Assembly (NCBI GenBank): GCA_948470475.1
Contig: OX419343.1
Span: forward strand, 3,886,983-3,950,982
Direction of reading: 5' to 3'
DNA: 64,000 nucleotides
Source of the DNA: Galaxea fascicularis
Taxonomy: Eukaryota > Cnidaria > Anthozoa > Scleractinia > Euphylliidae
Shown: positions 1 through 13,060 of the stretch, piece by piece
Layout: every line of letters begins with the position of its first letter
Numbering within the stretch: position 1 is the stretch's first letter
Notes under the pieces: model-generated
The model's database searches: none
What the model was told of the DNA's origin: nothing
What the model saw: only the letters and a program-made list of their open reading frames with translations
Position numbers and translations under genes: made by a program

Positions 1-1252
1 AAGGCTCTTGTTCCTTTTATCAGTGAGTTTGAAAAAAATGGTGATAAAATTGTTGTAAAGCCCTTCCCACCTGGGCATTTTGCATCATACAGTATGTCAC
101 CTGATGGGCAAACTACATCTATTGAGCAAAAGGCCTACACAAAGATAGGAAAGATGCCAGTCTTTGAAACCAAGGTGAAGCCAGACTCACCAGATGTCAT
201 GGAAAACATCCGAAACCTATTCTCAGAAGCTGTGCGTAAGCGCCTCATGGCTGACCGTAGGATTGGCTGTTTGCTCTCTGGAGGCCTGGACTCCAGCTTA
301 GTAGCATCCTATCTAACCAAGCTTGCAAAGGAGAGTGGGATTGATTACCCAATTCAGACCTTCTCCATTGGAATGGAAGGCAGTACAGATGTCGCAGCAG
401 CACAGAAAGTGGCAAAACACATTGGTGAGTTAACATGGCTTTGGATTTTAGCTGCAAAAAGACTGCACTCTGATCTAAGTGTTAATGTTATGCCCTTTGT
501 TTTGTATATTTTATATATCTATATTGCCATGCACATTGTCTTTGTGGTTATATAGTGTTTTTAATACATTAAGCCTGGCTAGTTTCAGCAGGTGTGGTTT
601 GTAAGTTTAAATAATTCCTTGTCAGGAAAAATGTACATGTATTTCTCTCTTGGGAATAACAAAAGTCTGCTAGGCAACATTATTTTAAACCAAATGAAAA
701 GCTACTAGATAGACCTGTCTTTGCCAACAACATTGGATGAAGTTGAGCAATATGTTGGGAATTATCATGGCCAAGGTTGATAACCAAATTCGGTAATAAT
801 TTATTGCGTAGTGGAGACGAGCACATACAAGAAACTAAACAGATCCTGCATCAACTTGAAATAACTTTGTTTGTAAGCTGGCAGCCCAAAATCTGCAGCC
901 CAGTTCTAAACATTTCCATTAAGGTTTTGTAAAAGCCCACTCTCAAACATGATGTGTTTATTATTTAAAACTGACCCTTTTAGGCTTAGCACTCATGGCC
1001 ATTGGCACTCTGACAGCACTCAGCTCCCTTGAGGGGCTGGGATGGCACAGTGGTGAGAGCACTTACCTCCCACCTATGTGGCTTGGGTTCAATTCATGTG
1101 GGTTGAGTTTGTTGTAGGTTCTCTTACAGGTGTATCTGCTCCGAGAGGTTTTTCTCCGGGCACTCCAGTTTTCCCCTCCTCTCACTTTCCAAATTCCAAT
1201 TCAATGTGGATACAGTGGACGATGAGGGCCACTATGTGGATGTCCACTGTTA

Positions 1253-1303
<51 letters not shown>

Positions 1304-2372
1304 GCACTGTTCTATTTAAAGCTTCAACAAAAGAGGTCTTGAAAAGCTTCCCAGTTAAAAACTGTGCGTTGTGGGTCTAAAAAGTCTATTTTCCTCAAAA
1401 TGACATCAATTCTGTAGGTACAAAAACTAGTAATAATTGTTTGTCATAAAAATGCTGTCAGCAGGAATCAGCTGTGTGTTTGTAGCCCACCAAATTGTGA
1501 GCAGTGTTGTCAATGCATAATACAGTAATAATATATTTTTGTTTCATAGTTTTTGTATCTACAGACCAGTAGAGCTCTATGAATAACTTCTTGGGATTTT
1601 TTTTTTCTCAGGAAGTGAACATCATGAGGTCATATTTACTGCTGAAGAAGGAATCCAAGCATTGCGTGATGTCATCTATGCCCTGGAGACTTGGGACATC
1701 ACAACAATTCGTGCCTCTGTGGGAATGTATCTTGTGAGCCAGTACATCAGTAAAGAAACAGACACTGTTGTCATTTATTCTGGTGAAGGTTCAGACGAGC
1801 TTTGCCAAGGCTACATATATTTTCACAAGGCTCCAAGTCCAGAGGAGGCTGATGAAGAATCTCACAGACTGCTGAAAGATCTTTATTTATATGATGTTCT
1901 GCGAGGTGACCGGTCAACAGCAGCCCATGGGCTAGAAATTCGCGTGCCCTTTTTAGATGTTCACTTTACATCCTACTTCCTTTCTCTTGATCCAAAGATC
2001 CGCCAACCAAAGGATGGCATTGAGAAGTGGTTGCTGCGTGCTTCATTTGAAGACACAGACGCCTTGCCCAACGAGATTCTCTGGCGTGCAAAGGAAGCTT
2101 TCTCGGATGGGGTGTCGTCTACAAAACCAGGGCAGTCGTGGTTCGAGCTTCTTCAGAGTTACATCGAGAACCAGATTCCTGATGAGGCCATGGCTCGAGC
2201 AGAGGATCTCTACCCTGATAACACCCCCAAGACTAAAGAGGGCTTCTACTACAGACAGATCTTTGAAGAGCTGTTTCCCAGCCAGAGTCACTTTATTCCA
2301 TACGTGTGGATGCCACGGTGGACAAATGCAACTGACCCTTCAGCCCGAACCTTGGAGCATTACAAAGAGTAG
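1..2372 (+). CDS. ASNS: Asparagine synthetase (glutamine-hydrolysing), 3' part
   Basis: Cytosolic enzyme that makes asparagine from aspartate, glutamine and ATP. Two coding exons are visible: 1-424 (open from the window edge, so the 5' end is missing) and 1612-2372, stop 2370-2372. The donor is GTGAGT at 425 and the acceptor is a T-run ending in CAG at 1611; joining gives Gly-Ser-Glu-His-His in frame. This part covers the C-terminal synthetase domain. It includes the pyrophosphate-loop motif SGGLDSS (about 277-297), then SGEGSDE and the block ending in [10 protein letters not shown] near the C-terminus, all hallmarks of the family. The N-terminal glutaminase domain with the catalytic Cys lies upstream of the window. 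The intron (425-1611) holds a SINE with an ATT microsatellite. Family assignment is very secure; no breaks are seen. Confidence 0.97.
1038..1302 (+). repeat. tRNA-derived SINE with (ATT)n tail, family 1
   Basis: Lies in the ASNS intron. A box-A-like segment (GGCACAGTGGTGAGAGCAC) and a box-B-like GGTTCAATTC resemble a degenerate tRNA head. The body includes CTGCTCCGAGAGGTTTTTCT and CCAGTTTTCCCCTC. The tail is about 16 ATT units (1252-1301). The same body occurs inverted at 28235-28515. Confidence 0.75.
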
Positions 2373-5300
2373 ACAGAAGACCACACATTTGTTAACTTAA
2401 GGGACATTGGATGCAATCCATTGAAGCAAAAATTGTAAAAATGTCAAGAACTCAGATGGAAATTGGTTTGCTCAGAAATATATAGTTGTCCACCTATTTT
2501 ATCAAACTATTGATTAATTGCGCTATTAACGCTGCGATGGCGGTGGATCGATATTAAAAATGAAACATCGATAACAATATTGCGATAGTGTCGCAAACTA
2601 TTGATAGTTGCGATAGTTTTGATACTTCTAACTTTTTTACTTTGTTGGAAAGCAAAGACACCTTTTTTACCCATCTTTAATTCTCAAGGTCACAATAACT
2701 AAAAAAGAAACTAGAAGCAATCCACCTACTGCACCTAGAATGTTTTAGCATCTAAATCCTTGAACCACTGTTACCTGTATTCACCACTACTTCTCAGTTA
2801 TCTCTTAAAGTATAAAGTAAATACATTCTTGAAAACTACTGTAATACTATCACAATATCCCTGTAACCTAATGCAATACAATAATAATATTGCAATAGTC
2901 TAAAATTTCCTGAATAGTCACCCTTAATTTGAGGTGGAGCCAATTTTTTAGGCAAGCTGGTTCAACAGTACACTGACTATTCCATGTCAGGAATTTCTAT
3001 TTCCAGTTAAGGTGTCAAATCACTGCTTTGCATTATGACTTTCTCGACCTGTTCTAAAAGCCTTTCCTTTTTTCAAGCGATCCAGTAGGAAGCCGGGCAG
3101 TTTTCTTGAATGGATTGTGTCCAGTGTTTGTGTGAAAATACTAATAGATGGACCCAACTATCTGTAACATCAGAAATTTGGTATCCCATTTTCACAACCA
3201 ATTTGTTTCTTTCAGGCTAGTACTGTGTGCTTGCCATTATGGTGTAATAAAGTCAACCAAGGCCACCCAAACATTAATCCACAACTCACTGGTCACATTC
3301 ACAACAATGGAGTCTGTGTGTGATAGTTCATTAGCCAATCAAAAATAGCAACTCTAAAATTCTGTGGCCTTGGTTGATGTCATTGCAGTATGATATTATT
3401 ATTATTATTATAATGTATTCAATTAGATGTCCAAGATATCTTGCAATGTAACAAACAAGTTGACTGTTAATACATGTCGAAGCATAATTTACTGTATTTT
3501 ATTTCAAATGTTAATTAAAAATGCTGCAGGTCAATTTGTGGTTCATGAGTTTGGGAATCCCAAAGTAATCAAGGTGCTTTCTGCGTCTTTTAGGAGTTAA
3601 AATTTATGCTTTGCAGTCACTAAAAGCATTTGAAATGAAAAAAATAAATAACCACCCCTTTAGAAATGCACTCTTTAGGAACGAGTAAGGGCCTGGGGAC
3701 CAATCCAAACTTTGTTGATTATCAATCAAATTTAAGTAAATGGTTTCCCACATGAAGAGGCACCTTAAATGTAGTCATGGCAGTAAGTTTGTGCATGTGA
3801 GGTTGAAAAGCTGCCAGATAACATGCATTCCCAAACATCTCTTTTTTGGAAAGTTCATCCCCCTCACAATACAGTTTTTAATTTTTGCGTTTCTTCAACT
3901 CCTATTCAACTGAACAAGCTCAGAGTTGGTAAGGTGACCATTTTGAGATGCTACTGTATTTCATGTCGTAGAAGCAATTTCTTCCAATCGATAAAAAAAA
4001 CTCGTTTCCAGGCCCCTACTCGTTTGTAAAGTGGCGAATTTGTTTCCAGTTTTCTGGAAAATATTCCAATCATCTCTAAGGTTGGAACAATCCAAACTTG
4101 AGCCCTGCTCAAAAACGAGTTTAGGGAGATTTTGTAACAGCCAACGAACCAATGTTTTGCCTACAAACATCAATACAATACTTTATGCAGCACCGAGCAT
4201 CAGCAAAGGCTTGTTATAAGACGTGTGCGTGAGAGAAAAAAGCGTATAAAATGAGAAGGTAACTATGAGTTACAAAAATGTACAATATTATGATCATAAC
4301 AACGAAGACCGTCATGATATAAATCTTAGCATACATGTGTATAATCTGATAAGAAAACTAGATTATAAATTAACTATTTTAAAATAACTTGCTAACAGGA
4401 AATTTAAAACATGCAAGGTCCTTGGCATCTCTCACATTTGTTGGAAGCCCTTTTCAAAGCTTTGCTCCTTAACATAACAGGGTCGTAACAAGGTATATTT
4501 TTTCGTCAGTGATCCCATTTCCTGGCCCAAAATTTTGATCCCTGACCCGAGAAACCTAGCAATATCCGATCCCTGATCCCGCTAAAATTTGCTGATCCGG
4601 ATCCCATGATTTGTGATCCCGGAGCTATAATTCCAGATCCCGGGGCTGTGATCCCTGATTGCGGGACTGTGGTCCCAGATCCAGGGGCTGTGATATTCTG
4701 TATCTTGTTTACCACCCTGCATTCTAAACTAAAACTCATCAATCAGAGGCCGTTTTCTAGTTTTGGATAACCTCGTGTTGAATATTTCCCGCGATTTCCC
4801 ATCTTTCGTAGCATGTAATTGGTTCTCTGCAAACAATGGGTCAGTGGTCTGGATGGCAGCAGGAAGGTTATAATTTTAAGACAAAATCTCTTATTTTAAA
4901 ATTCATATTTCAACAGTTCTTCTGTCATCCACTTAACGCCACCGGTATACCCAGATTTCGATTGACAAGTTCGGCTGCACCACATGTTTTTGGCTTCCGG
5001 CAGGCGTCTTCATGGCAGACCGTTCTCGTCATCGGTTGCTTCAGTTGCTTCTTTTCAAACGAATTTCTGTGACCAATCATAGCAGATAAGAAGCGGGATG
5101 AACCAATCAGAATTCAAAGCAAGTGCATGACAGGCGCTAAACACGGGAAAGGTCGGGAAAATGCTCACATGCAGGCGAATTACGATTGGGTTTGAGAAAA
5201 ATTGTGCTGCGGTAAACACTTTCTCTGAATGCTCATTCTACTGTCTTTCAGGGAATTCTTCAATCCAGAAAATATAGGAATCCGGCCAAGGGGCGGACCA

Positions 5301-6186
5301 AGCGAGAGGGACGGATACGTTTGAGAACGTAACTGTCTGGGACTAAAAGAAAGGATTTTAACAGACTTCAGTTAACAATTAACACGAGGCAAACTAAAAA
5401 TACATTTTATTCACCCGATTCGTTACAAAAAGTTTCATTTTTTTTAAAATAACTTTATCAAATAGATGCAAGCGTGAAGATAACACCCACTTAAAGGAAG
5501 TAAGTCTGAATTTTGATATAAAGGCACAATTTTGAAAATACCGTTCATTAACAAATCCCACCCATTTCGGCAATCCCCAAAATTCGTTTCAATGTCCAGA
5601 TGCAAATTACCAGGAACAAACTGAAATATTTCATTCATTTTCATTTTTTAAAGACAACAATTTTCCTCACCACCTGTTGATTTTTGCTTTTGTTTCTTGT
5701 TGTTTTTTTATGTACATTACATGACTTGAACTTCCAATTAAAGGTTGAATGGGAATCAAGGTTTTCGATCATGTCTCACATCCCTGTTTACCCGACATCG
5801 AGTCATGCAGTTGACACACAAACGCCCAAAATATTTGTGATTTGATCATGAGCAGAGGAGAAAACTTATCAAAAATCATGACTGACATTTAATTTCGGAT
5901 CCAGAGAACAGCAGAAAGGAAGAACGCAAGCTGTGTTTGAAATGTTTTTAATTAAGTCCCTTAAGTCCGCATGCGCACTTTGCTCCCTCCCCCTTCCCTC
6001 CCTTATCTCGACTGCTGCGGTATGCATGAAACTGTTATTCCCATTTCGATTTGATTGCATTTGTGACGGACGAGGTTTTACCTAGCCCACTGAGATCATT
6101 TTATTGGGCTTCGCTTACCTATATTGTTTCATATCCTATTTTAAAATATTTCAAAATAGAATTTACTTCATAATGTTTCATTTGAG
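2373..6186. other. Intergenic region between ASNS and MFSD6-like A
   Basis: Probable ASNS 3' UTR followed by the tail-to-tail spacer to the next gene. An AATAAA at about 3246 is a possible ASNS poly(A) signal. A TTTATT at 6100-6105 (AATAAA on the minus strand) lies 82 nt past the stop of the minus-strand gene and suits its poly(A) signal. The region holds the TGATCCC-rich fold-back (4480-4718), an ATT microsatellite (about 3392-3412), and a stretch near 5085-5165 with CCAAT motifs resembling the CCAAT-rich MITE. No further coding region is supported. Confidence 0.6.
4480..4718. repeat. Fold-back element with TGATCCC-rich interior, copy 1
   Basis: Left end GGGTCGTAACAAGGTA (4480-4495); the right end at 4701-4718 is its degenerate inverted complement. 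The interior is an irregular array of TGATCCC / GATCCCGGGGCTGTGATCCC units. The better-preserved copy is at 53159-53385. Confidence 0.7.
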
Positions 6187-9100
6187 CTAAAATGGTGGTT
6201 CATTAATCGACTCTAGCGGTGGTTCACCTCCTTCGCCGGGCCCTTCACTTTTAGACTCAACGCTGTCTGATAGCATTTCGTATTCTTGTGTCTTGTCTCT
6301 TTGTTCCAGGAGGCTCGCCGTGTACTGTGATATCACTAGGAAACCTAGTACCACCGTTCCCGCTAAGGCAAAGGCACGAAACGTGTTGATGACGCCGTAT
6401 ATTTCGATGATAGCGCCGCTGATCATTGTACCACCGCCGTTTCCCAAACCCCAGAAAATTCCTTGAAGAATCCCTGAAAAGAAAATTATTCTTTTACTGT
6501 TCAGTGTGAAACCGTACTGAAATATGAGCAACAATGTAGTATTAGAACTTGAGGTTAGCTTTGAAAGAAATCAATATAAAGCTGAATTAAAAGGAAACTG
6601 AAGCTGGTTTTGCGTTAGGTGTCCTTGTATTATGATTGGATGATTCATCAGCCCAAGGCTTGTATCGCTGAATGCTCCTTATATCGGCTTTATGCGTACA
6701 CCAGACTGCCGATTTGCGTGATTTGAATGTTGAGTGTTGCCAGCTACTTAGCTGGGCCAGCTAATTATAAACTCCTTTGTAAGTTCTTGCTGACCAAGGA
6801 ACCAGGTGTCGCTATGAATGATAGCCTGCCTCCCTGCTTGTATTCTGCGAGAGTAGACGCCTTCCTGGCTTTTGTTCCACACGCCAAGAAAAGAGCGAGT
6901 GAAACAAAAGCTGGTAAAGGCGTCTGCTCTCGCAGGATACCCTGCATGATACTTGCTAGCCGTTAAGTATCACGCGATCCTCTGATTAATTCGACGGGTT
7001 TAGGACTCCGGGAAGCGATAGCAATGATTGTGCAAGAGATACAAAACTAACGTGCGAATAGTTCAGAGACGATAAGGGAGATGGAGAGAGTGCGTCTGTT
7101 GTTCTTCGTTGTAGGTTGCTTACAATTGTTTTCTTGACTGAATAGAGAACGCAAGCCCTCGACAACGGAGCGAGGCGAACGCGAGGAGAAATAGAAACGA
7201 AAAGAAACCGCTCACCCCACTCGGCTCGCTCGGTACACGTTTCAGCTTTTTCACGCGCCTACTCGACTATCCAGAAACTAGAAAAGCGCTGGAGAACGCG
7301 AAGGGCGCGAGGGTCCCGTCACCGTCAGTCACCGTTCTTCCTCGTCCGCCTAAATTCTCCCCTTTCCTCTTCGAATGTCTGCCATGCCACCCAGGTTAAG
7401 AAAGCGACTGCGGGTACTCTCTTTTCGTTGTTATGGGTAAACAATGCAGTCAGTTGGGAATGTCAACGACCTTTGAGTCGGCCAGTGGCGTGATCAGTAC
7501 AATTGTATTATACTTCAGTCATAGGGCTGTGAGATCAAGGATATTATTCGTTTCTTTTCCAATAAGTCATAGTCGCCCTCAGTGGAGATTAGAGCTCTAC
7601 ATTTTCCAACGTATTTTTATGGATGATTTTTTTTCTCTCTAATTTTTCTTTGCTCCTATTCAACAAACCCGGGTGAAGAGGGCTTTTCAGTGAACACTGA
7701 GGAATGGAGGTACAGTTTCAAGAATGGAAGGCATCTCCTAAAAACTTCAATTTGTCAGACTGGTTTTGATATTAAAGATGCCAGCCCTTCATATTCATTC
7801 ATTCGGCCACTGTGGGTAGAGGTGCAAAGCAACATCTGCCTCAACTGCTAATTTCAGCAATGGCGATTTTATATATTTCTAGGCCATTTCTAGCATTTAA
7901 TCTTAAGATTATTTTTAACAACCGTAATTTATTGTAAACTTATTACTTTAAAATGCGTAATTGTACTTTAGATTTAGATGCATGACCCCATAAGCACTAG
8001 CTTTAACCATTATCGTGCTGAAATAAAGTGGATGCTATGTATGTATATATGTACAAAGCTGTGAAATTGACCGCAGGTGCCTGTGCTCGATTGACGATTA
8101 ATTGACGGGCCATGCATGATTTTCCCCAAAAAATTTTCCGGTAAAAAACGATAGGCATTTAGACTGCAGGCATTGATTCCGACGGCAAAGACGTTTACTT
8201 GAAAATATAGCGCGAGCCTTAGTTAGAGAGTTTAAGCATGACGTTCACGGCAAAACGGCAAAGATTAGCTCTGGTTTTTTATTCTCTTCTTGTAATCCTT
8301 AAAAGAAATCACACACAAAAAAAAGGCAAATGTCGCCTGCTATTCACCGCAGATAAAAATATTTTCACTCTGCTGTACAGACAGCTGAAGACAGACGGCA
8401 AAAGTTTCATTTTTGCCGTTGGCCGTTTGACGTAACGTCATGCTTTATCTCTCTATTATGTAATAACATACGGGATGGGAAAACCACCCTGCCTTCTTAC
8501 CTTGAGTCGTTTCTATGACACCAAGCTGGGAACCTACGGCGCTCATGTAGTTAACACAAGTGGACCAAACCAGACCATACGTGGCTCCATCCAGAACTTC
8601 TAACGCCACAGCCATCCACGGATCCGCGAGAATGGAATAACAAATAAAGCAAACAATGTAAGACGTGAGACAAAACACCATCATGTTCACGTTACCGAGT
8701 GCTTTTATAGCTGAGGCGCTGAATCCAAACATTATCAAAGCGGCTATTTCTCGAGCGGCCCCTGCTGCTCCCATAATCGCACTTGAACCACCCAAATCGT
8801 CAATGAACCAGTTGACAAAGTGCACCAGAATTCCGTAACAGAATCCAGTGTATAACGTGGCCACGAGAAAGGATACGTGCCGAACGCTCACAAGCATGGG
8901 CGCGACTTTTCCAATGTCCTCCATTCGTTTCTCTTGCTCGTAGCTGAAGCGAAACCATACGGCATTGACAAACGCACCAGCAACAAAACCAACGAAAATG
9001 TAAAACGCAACAACGTAATTTCCCTGCATTACTTCGCAGAGTTTGAATCTTGAGGAAGAAATGATGAGTCCCACCATTCCCGCGGCCACAGCCCAGCCAA

Positions 9101-10163
9101 GTGAGCCCCACATACGAATTCTGCCGTAGTACTCTCTGTCTTCACCGAGTCGTTTCAGAAGAGACGCGTCTGACAGTGCGTAAGTTGGAGATTCGAGAAA
9201 TTCTCCTATCATAATTATTAACATAAAGATGACGAACATGAAGTCAGTCTCGTATTTGTCGACTTCAGTGATGAATTTCACCGAAGCATTTAATTGATCG
9301 TCGTAAACTTCAACTAGATGCACTATTTTCATCTGTAGGCTTTCACTGAGTTTGTCCATTTTTCGATTTGGTGATGTTTTTACTGCGTCTTTGGCAGTGT
9401 GTGTTTTTTTCTGACTTCTCTTCAATAATTCTTGTTTCTCCTCGTGAACTGATTGATGTGTTACCCTTTTGCTTTGATCCTTGTCTCCTTCAGCTTGTTT
9501 CTGTTCGTCTTTCCGCTTAGTGTGATGATTTTTAGGCCCATGTCCATTTTGCTTTAGCACATTCTCAGGTAAAGAGTCGGTTATAGTTCCCTCGATGTTG
9601 TTTGATTCAACCACGGCGATTTTATTTTTCTCGACTATGATGGGATGGCCTAGAGGAAGCACAACCCACTCGGGTCTTGCTTGCGCTTCACTGTTCCAAA
9701 GATCGTATGCATACACGTATGTTAAGTTCGCAGTTCGGTTCGTGTATATCTCAATGCAATTTTGATTGTGTGGTCGCACTGCCAGCAGCGCAAAAGCCTT
9801 GGCAATCCACGCAATTACACTTCCCAGAAATATGACTTTTCCGGCGTGAAAACGGTCAGCGATGACACCCCAGAAAGGCGCTCCAATGCACTGAACCAGA
9901 GGTCGAATACCGACAATGATCCCAGCGTAGCTAGCACCCAAAAACAGCTGCTTAAAATACAAAGGGAGATACGGAATAAATCCACCGTAGGCTCCATATA
10001 TGAAGAAACAAAATCCCTTGAAAACAAGGTAGTCTGCCTCGAAGAAACATCTAAAGAAATGTGACTGTTCCTGTTTCCTTGTCTTCTTCTTCTTTGTCTC
10101 GTTTCCTTTTTCAGTAGAATCCTTCGCCGCTACCGGTTCCTGCATTGCTTCTTCATTCTCCAT
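6187..10163 (-). CDS. MFSD6-like major facilitator transporter (paralogue A)
   Basis: Multi-pass membrane protein of the MFS_1_like / MFSD6 family; the substrate is not known. Two coding exons: 10163-8501 and 6473-6187, joined by a phase-1 intron (donor GTAAGA, acceptor TTTCTTTTCAG), giving 649 aa. The first exon reads IPYLPLYFKQ and APFWGVIADRF (about residues 63-105), typical of helices 1-3. A hydrophilic loop of about 178 residues follows, rich in Lys/His/Gln and with N-glycosylation sequons (NRT, NLT, NAS). The GEFLESPT motif (about 320) and RIRMWGSLGWA begin the second helix bundle. The last exon encodes GILQGIFWGLG, the final helices and an acidic Pro/Glu tail. An acceptor-like CAG lies just upstream of the ATG (exon start about 10171), so a 5' UTR exon is likely. 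Confidence 0.9.
6474..8500 (-). other. Intron of MFSD6-like A with fold-back repeats
   Basis: Two-kilobase intron. It contains a short fold-back at about 6849-6945, whose arms carry TATTCTGCGAGAGTAGACGC and a near-perfect inverted match, and a MITE at about 8225-8445. The rest shows nothing recognisable. Confidence 0.6.
8225..8445. repeat. MITE-like fold-back, GCATGACGTT/CGGCAAA family, copy 1
   Basis: Terminal inverted repeats: left AGAGAGTTTAAGCATGACGT, right CGTCATGCTTTATCTCTCT. Subterminal repeats of CGGCAAA and its complement TTTGCCG. It ends about 55 bp before the exon boundary at 8501. A related copy lies at 41675-41905. Confidence 0.7.
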
Positions 10164-11149
10164 GTTCCTCTCTGAAATCAGTCAAGGATTTAAAAGGCGC
10201 TCATTTTAATTATTATTCTACCTGGTAATTTTGATGTGCACGTAATTAAAAGCGCGCGAAATTTTCAATGTTGGTGGAATATCAGTCGTGTGCAAGAGAT
10301 GCTGAAACTCCACTGAGATCTTCAAGGATAAATAGAGCAGAATGGAACGCAATTAAATGAAGATTCTTTGACGACCAACGTTATATGACATCAGTATATA
10401 TACCCATAGCGCCAGTCATAATTATTCTAAATGTTATTCTTTATTTTTTGAATGCCCCAGTTACCAAAGGTCAGTCGTAAGAATGTGCCAAGAGACAAGA
10501 GATCGAGAACATTAACATCACTCATAGACAAAAGAACATTAACATTTTCAACGCCTCAAAGTGCATGAGAACAATATACATGAACAGCAAGCCTTTATAC
10601 ATTGAAGTACAAAATTTAGCATGGATGATCAGCGAAGCCCCCCCTCCCCCCCCTCTCCTCCCCCTCCCCCTAAATCTAGGCAATGATATTATATAGGATT
10701 CCTGCTTTGTTTCATAGTGCCTCTTCAGATACGAGTGACTGCAAAGACCCGGCGTTTTGAAGGAGCACCACTTCAGTGAAGTTGCGTCCACTGCTACTTT
10801 CATTGAGGCAACGATGGTCACGCAGCTCTTTTGCAATCGTATGCCTCCATGCCAGCATAATGTAGAACTTTACAACTTGCTGGAGAATTTTGATAACGTA
10901 GCATTTGCCAAGTGCCACTGCAAACGGGCGGCCTGCATAAACTAGTTTGTTATTTTTCCCTGCTTTAAATGCTAAATATGGGGTAGCTGTTCCTTTATCT
11001 TTATTTTTTTTGTGCCGCTCTTCTAATTCAGCTAATTCAACCTCTTATTTCATCTTCATCGAATGTTATTAAAATGTCTCCCTGATGTGACACAATGGGC
11101 GACCACCCGTACAGCCTTGAAATAAATTTACTTACATCAACCCGGTCTA

Positions 11150-11515
11150 TTTATAATGGGTAATTGAACTGAGTGTCGTGCACATTTGGTCTGAAATCAT
11201 ACGCGTGATTTCAAAATCAATCGAGCGCGTAGCGCAAGTTCGATGTATGATTTCAGACCAAAATTGCATGACACGAAGTTGAAAGTATCACTTTATTAAA
11301 CCCATTTGGAAATCACACAGTTTTTTTTTTGTCAATATCAATATTTATTTAATGTTCACTTGAAACCGGTTTTGAATTTTGATGGGCTTAAAAAAGGATG
11401 CAATTTAGAGCACAAAATAGTGCAATTTGGGAATAAATTGCACTGTGGAGAGCCAATCAGATTGCAAGAATAACCAGTGATTTCAAAATGGGTGTAGTAA
11501 ATAAATAAATCTTAA
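11150..11515. repeat. Fold-back plus interspersed-repeat fragment
   Basis: Arms with TTTGGTCTGAAATCATA (about 11187) and TATGATTTCAGACCAAAA (about 11246) form a long imperfect hairpin whose outer arms reach 11150 and 11305. The adjoining part (11440-11515, TTTCAAAATGGGTGTAGTAA) recurs inverted at 60795-60870 in an NDUFS1 intron. Confidence 0.6.
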
Positions 11516-12059
11516 CTGTTCAGGGGCAACTGTTAATAAATTATGCGATAGATCAGGCAAAATTTCCTAACTCGAGATAACTTGACTGTTGAAGCTTTTG
11601 TATTTCATCTCTATTGAGCGGCTAACACATGCAAAAAATTTCACATTTTCAAACCATTATTCATCGAGTGCGACAAGTGAAACCGCTTGAAATGAATCAA
11701 CAAGAGTTGTCAGCGTTTATCCCGATATAACTGATTTGTGACAAGACCGATACAGTAGCCCTTTTCTCAAAAAATATCCGTGTTCTATGTCTTTTAGGTA
11801 ACAGAACAATAACAGACAAGGAATTGGCTGCCACAGGCAAGATTGCCGATGAAAAACGTTTTTTTTCTCCATTTTATCCCTAGAAAACTCGCGAACTCTC
11901 GAAAGCGTGGACCCTTCTCGCGCGCCTCACACGCGTTTTGGTCGAAGACCGTGCGTACTATAGATCCTTGGCATAAATGGCAAGGTACATCCTAAGCCTG
12001 ACATTCATGTGAAAAATCCATTGTCTAGAAACATAAGTACGAGGCTAAGGATGTACAAA

Positions 12060-12126
12060 AAGATTTTGGTACTATCAACAGAGTTGATAAATGTAAATTG
12101 ACCACCGTACAGGGATGTACTACTTC

Positions 12127-12162
<36 letters not shown>

Positions 12163-12180
12163 TCCCCTTTAAGGATGTAC
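12060..12180 (+). repeat. Penelope-like element terminal segment, copy 1
   Basis: Contains TTGACCACCGTACAGGGATG and CTTCCCCACCGACGCAGCAC followed by CACAGTTTCTTTAGAAACTA. The same block, same orientation, is at 14920-15075. Two direct copies flanking an RT fossil would fit the LTR-like ends of a Penelope element. Confidence 0.5.
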
Positions 12181-12469
12181 AAAGTATTGTTATTCAAATT
12201 TAGGCGCCATTTATGCAAAAGGTTTGAACTGGAACTGGACCGGAGTTATTTTCAATTCCATTCTACTTATAACCCAGTCGAGAATTTGTTTCCGTGTCTT
12301 TGAGACTCAGCCATCGGCCATGTCGGCAGAGCTTTTAAGTGCTTTTAAGTGTTCAGTGTCAAGCCCTAAAAACTGAAATTCCAGACAAGTAATAAGATAA
12401 CAAACGCTGTTCCCGTAATACATTGAAGACTGCACGGGCTCCAGATCGGCGCTATTTCATCGATCCAAC

Positions 12470-12765
12470 AGAAAAGAACTCGATCAATTTATAAGCTCCG
12501 TTAATTCCTTTCATCCGGCTCTTAGATATGCCAGGAAAATTTTAGAATCTTCATTGGCTTTCCTAGATATCAAAGTTCCATCAGCTGCAACGGTTTATGT
12601 ACCAGTGTGCACTACAAACCTATAGATTCTCACAGTTATTTGTTGTATTAATAATAATTTAAAGGCAGCCATTTTTGCAAAGGGTCTATGTAGTTATGAC
12701 TCTGATTTTTCCAGCGAATCAGAGATGTGCCAGTTCTTCGAAAAACGTGGGTATCCTGTCTCTGT
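12470..12765 (+). pseudogene. Decayed Penelope-like reverse transcriptase fragment
   Basis: Conceptual translation gives ELDQFISSVNSFHPALR and LAFLDIKV, then after a frameshift CTSVHYKP and DSHSYLLY, then after a deletion DSDFSSES and CQFFEKRGYPVS. This order and these motifs are what I expect from the RT thumb/C-terminal region of cnidarian Penelope-like elements (inference from family knowledge). It is broken by at least one frameshift and one internal deletion. No endonuclease domain is seen. Confidence 0.65.
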
Positions 12766-12888
12766 CTCTTTCATTTAACTAATGTATTCCCATTTACAAC
12801 ATTGTCATGCTACCACCAATAGTGTAGCTCCTCCTCCACTATATAAACTACACAAAACCCATAATTCCCCGATTCACTTTGACGATGC

Positions 12889-13054
12889 GAGAAGTCGGAG
12901 TTTCAAAAAACACGTGCGCGCGTCGGGATAAAAAGAAGCATATAATTTTCTTCTTTTGTCATGCAATATACTTTCACGAATTTGCATTCAAAAACCTTTG
13001 TATTTTTAATTTTATCCCGACGCGCGCAAGTGTTTTTTGAAACTCCGACTTCTC
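12889..13054. repeat. Long hairpin / MITE with 45-bp arms
   Basis: The left arm (about 12889-12934) and right arm (about 13009-13054) are near-perfect inverted copies containing AGAAGTCGGAGTTTCAAAAA and GCGCGTCGGGATAAAA. The loop is about 75 bp. Spurious ORFs on both strands run through it. Confidence 0.8.
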
Positions 13055-13060
13055 GTATAC

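Noticed and set aside
1252..1301. Regular ATT repeats considered as a CRISPR-like array
   Set aside because: A simple microsatellite tail of a SINE, without spacers; the window is eukaryotic.
1957..2400. 147-codon ORF overlapping ASNS
   Set aside because: An alternate frame of the ASNS last exon.
2505..2635. Repeated GCGATAG/ATCGATA motifs after ASNS
   Set aside because: Suggestive of a small fold-back in the 3' UTR, but the arms could not be traced to clear ends.
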